Virus record (IMG/VR): IMGVR_UViG_3300032117_000184
Span: 1 to 20,782 of that record
Length of the DNA stretch: 20,782 nucleotides
Direction: 5' to 3' (one strand)
Origin: a virus
This document shows positions 20,151-20,782 of this stretch, in pieces (the stretch's first letter is position 1; every line of letters begins with the position of its first letter). The notes under the pieces are model-generated. The model did no database searches, was not told the DNA's origin, and saw nothing but the letters and a program-made list of their open reading frames with translations. Made by a program: the position numbers and the translations under genes.

Positions 20151-20782
20151 TTAGTTGCCTTTCTGAGTAGAAATTACTTTACTAACAACAGGATCATATC
20201 TTTTTTCAAAATCTAATATGTATTTTGTTGTCTCTTTAGATTCTAGTAATTTTTGATTAACAAACATCATGTTAGATGCAAGAGAATCCTGGACTTCTTT
20301 AGATTGAAGAGCCTTTTTAAATTCTTTGTTATACCATTCTACAACTTCAGATGATGTATCTGGAGGTAATACTAATGGAATATCTAAATTAAACACAATA
20401 TCTGGATAAACAGAGGCAAATGTTTGAACTTTAGGAATTGATTTAATTGGTTGCGCAGAAGAAACGCCAATGATTTTAACCTTACCTGCTATGTGCGCCT
20501 GATAAGAAATTGCCAAAGGCATAACACCGAATCTAATGTGTTTAGCCATAACTTCAGCCAATACATCATTTGGACCTTTATAATCAACACGAACTAAATG
20601 CTGTTGATCTTCAATAAATCCAATATGCTGTTGTAACAATTCATAAAATAAACGAGCAGCAGCACCTGGATCTCCCTGTGTAACTGGTTCAGTTTTTGTT
20701 ACTTTAGCATATTCTTTAATAGAATTTACTGGATCATCTACACTGGCAACTAATGTCATTGGGATAGAAGCCATGTTCAACA
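20151..20782 (-). CDS. TctC/Bug-family solute-binding protein, partial (5' end beyond right edge)
   Basis: The frame is open to the right edge, giving 209 or more residues; TctC proteins are about 320, so the signal peptide and first third are missing. Visible motifs: GDPGAAARLFYELLQQHIG; VDYKGPNDVLAEVMAKHIRF (the family's VPYKG strand with substrate contacts); HIAGKVKIIGVSSAQPIKSI, PKVQTFASVYPDIVF; then PLVLPPDTSSEVVEWYNKEF and KKALQSKEVQDSL. These are all typical of tripartite tricarboxylate transporter receptors (Bug proteins), which bind carboxylates in the periplasm. A phage copy suggests an auxiliary gene that feeds host carboxylate uptake. No TctA/TctB is in the window. ATG 20774 within the window is only an internal Met. 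Confidence 0.85.
   Translation of the reverse strand, partial: LNMASIPMTLVASVDDPVNSIKEYAKVTKTEPVTQGDPGAAARLFYELLQQHIGFIEDQQHLVRVDYKGPNDVLAEVMAKHIRFGVMPLAISYQAHIAGKVKIIGVSSAQPIKSIPKVQTFASVYPDIVFNLDIPLVLPPDTSSEVVEWYNKEFKKALQSKEVQDSLASNMMFVNQKLLESKETTKYILDFEKRYDPVVSKVISTQKGN

Noticed and set aside
1-20782. CRISPR arrays, insertion sequences, tRNA genes or integrases
   Set aside because: No regular repeat-spacer pattern, transposase motifs, cloverleaf tRNA or recombinase signatures were seen on either strand.

Overview
The window is a piece of a T4-like myovirus genome with low GC content, packed with genes that often overlap by a few bases. Gene families and order match T4-type phages of marine or freshwater bacteria: baseplate genes in the order gp48-gp53-hub-gp5-PAAR-gp25-gp6, and a gp33-gp59-gp32 replication block. 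Host-type extras (outer-membrane barrel, TctC-like binding protein, ClpP, GroES, tmRNA) and the low GC content suggest a phage of small aquatic proteobacteria, such as the pelagimyophage / Methylophilales-phage group. That placement is inference. The tmRNA tag ends in ALAA and the tmRNA gene is circularly permuted, which fits a proteobacterial host but does not identify it.

Layout. (1) 1-8357, minus strand: baseplate operon gp48, gp53, gp27-like hub, an enlarged gp5 spike, PAAR tip, gp25 and gp6 (cut by the left edge). (2) 8402-13713, plus strand: gp4 head completion, gp2-like end protector, a tail-tube-fold protein, a holin-like membrane protein, small terminase gp16, and a gp26/gp51-type tail assembly chaperone whose second part (to 12013) is reached by a predicted -1 frameshift. 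The tape measure follows. A two-way terminator at 13715-13738 closes this convergent junction. (3) 13755-16329, minus strand: replication and late-transcription genes (gp32, small acidic protein, gp59, gp33-like, two conserved small proteins). (4) 16424-18221, minus strand: small membrane protein, small hypothetical, ClpP-like protease, SleB-like cell wall hydrolase and a small hypothetical. (5) 18290-20782, minus strand: accessory block with a Rossmann-like protein, GroES/gp31, an outer-membrane barrel, a permuted two-piece tmRNA, a DUF2061 membrane protein and a TctC-like binding protein cut by the right edge.

Working together: blocks 1 and 2 build the tail, baseplate and packaging machinery; block 3 supplies single-strand DNA handling, helicase loading and late transcription; the holin and SleB protein are lysis candidates. 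ClpP, GroES and tmRNA form a possible phage-encoded protein quality-control set. The most notable items are the permuted tmRNA with tag ANDELFALAA, the predicted frameshift at a run of eight T with a 9-bp downstream stem, and a gp5 spike carrying both a GH19 and an M15 wall-degrading domain.
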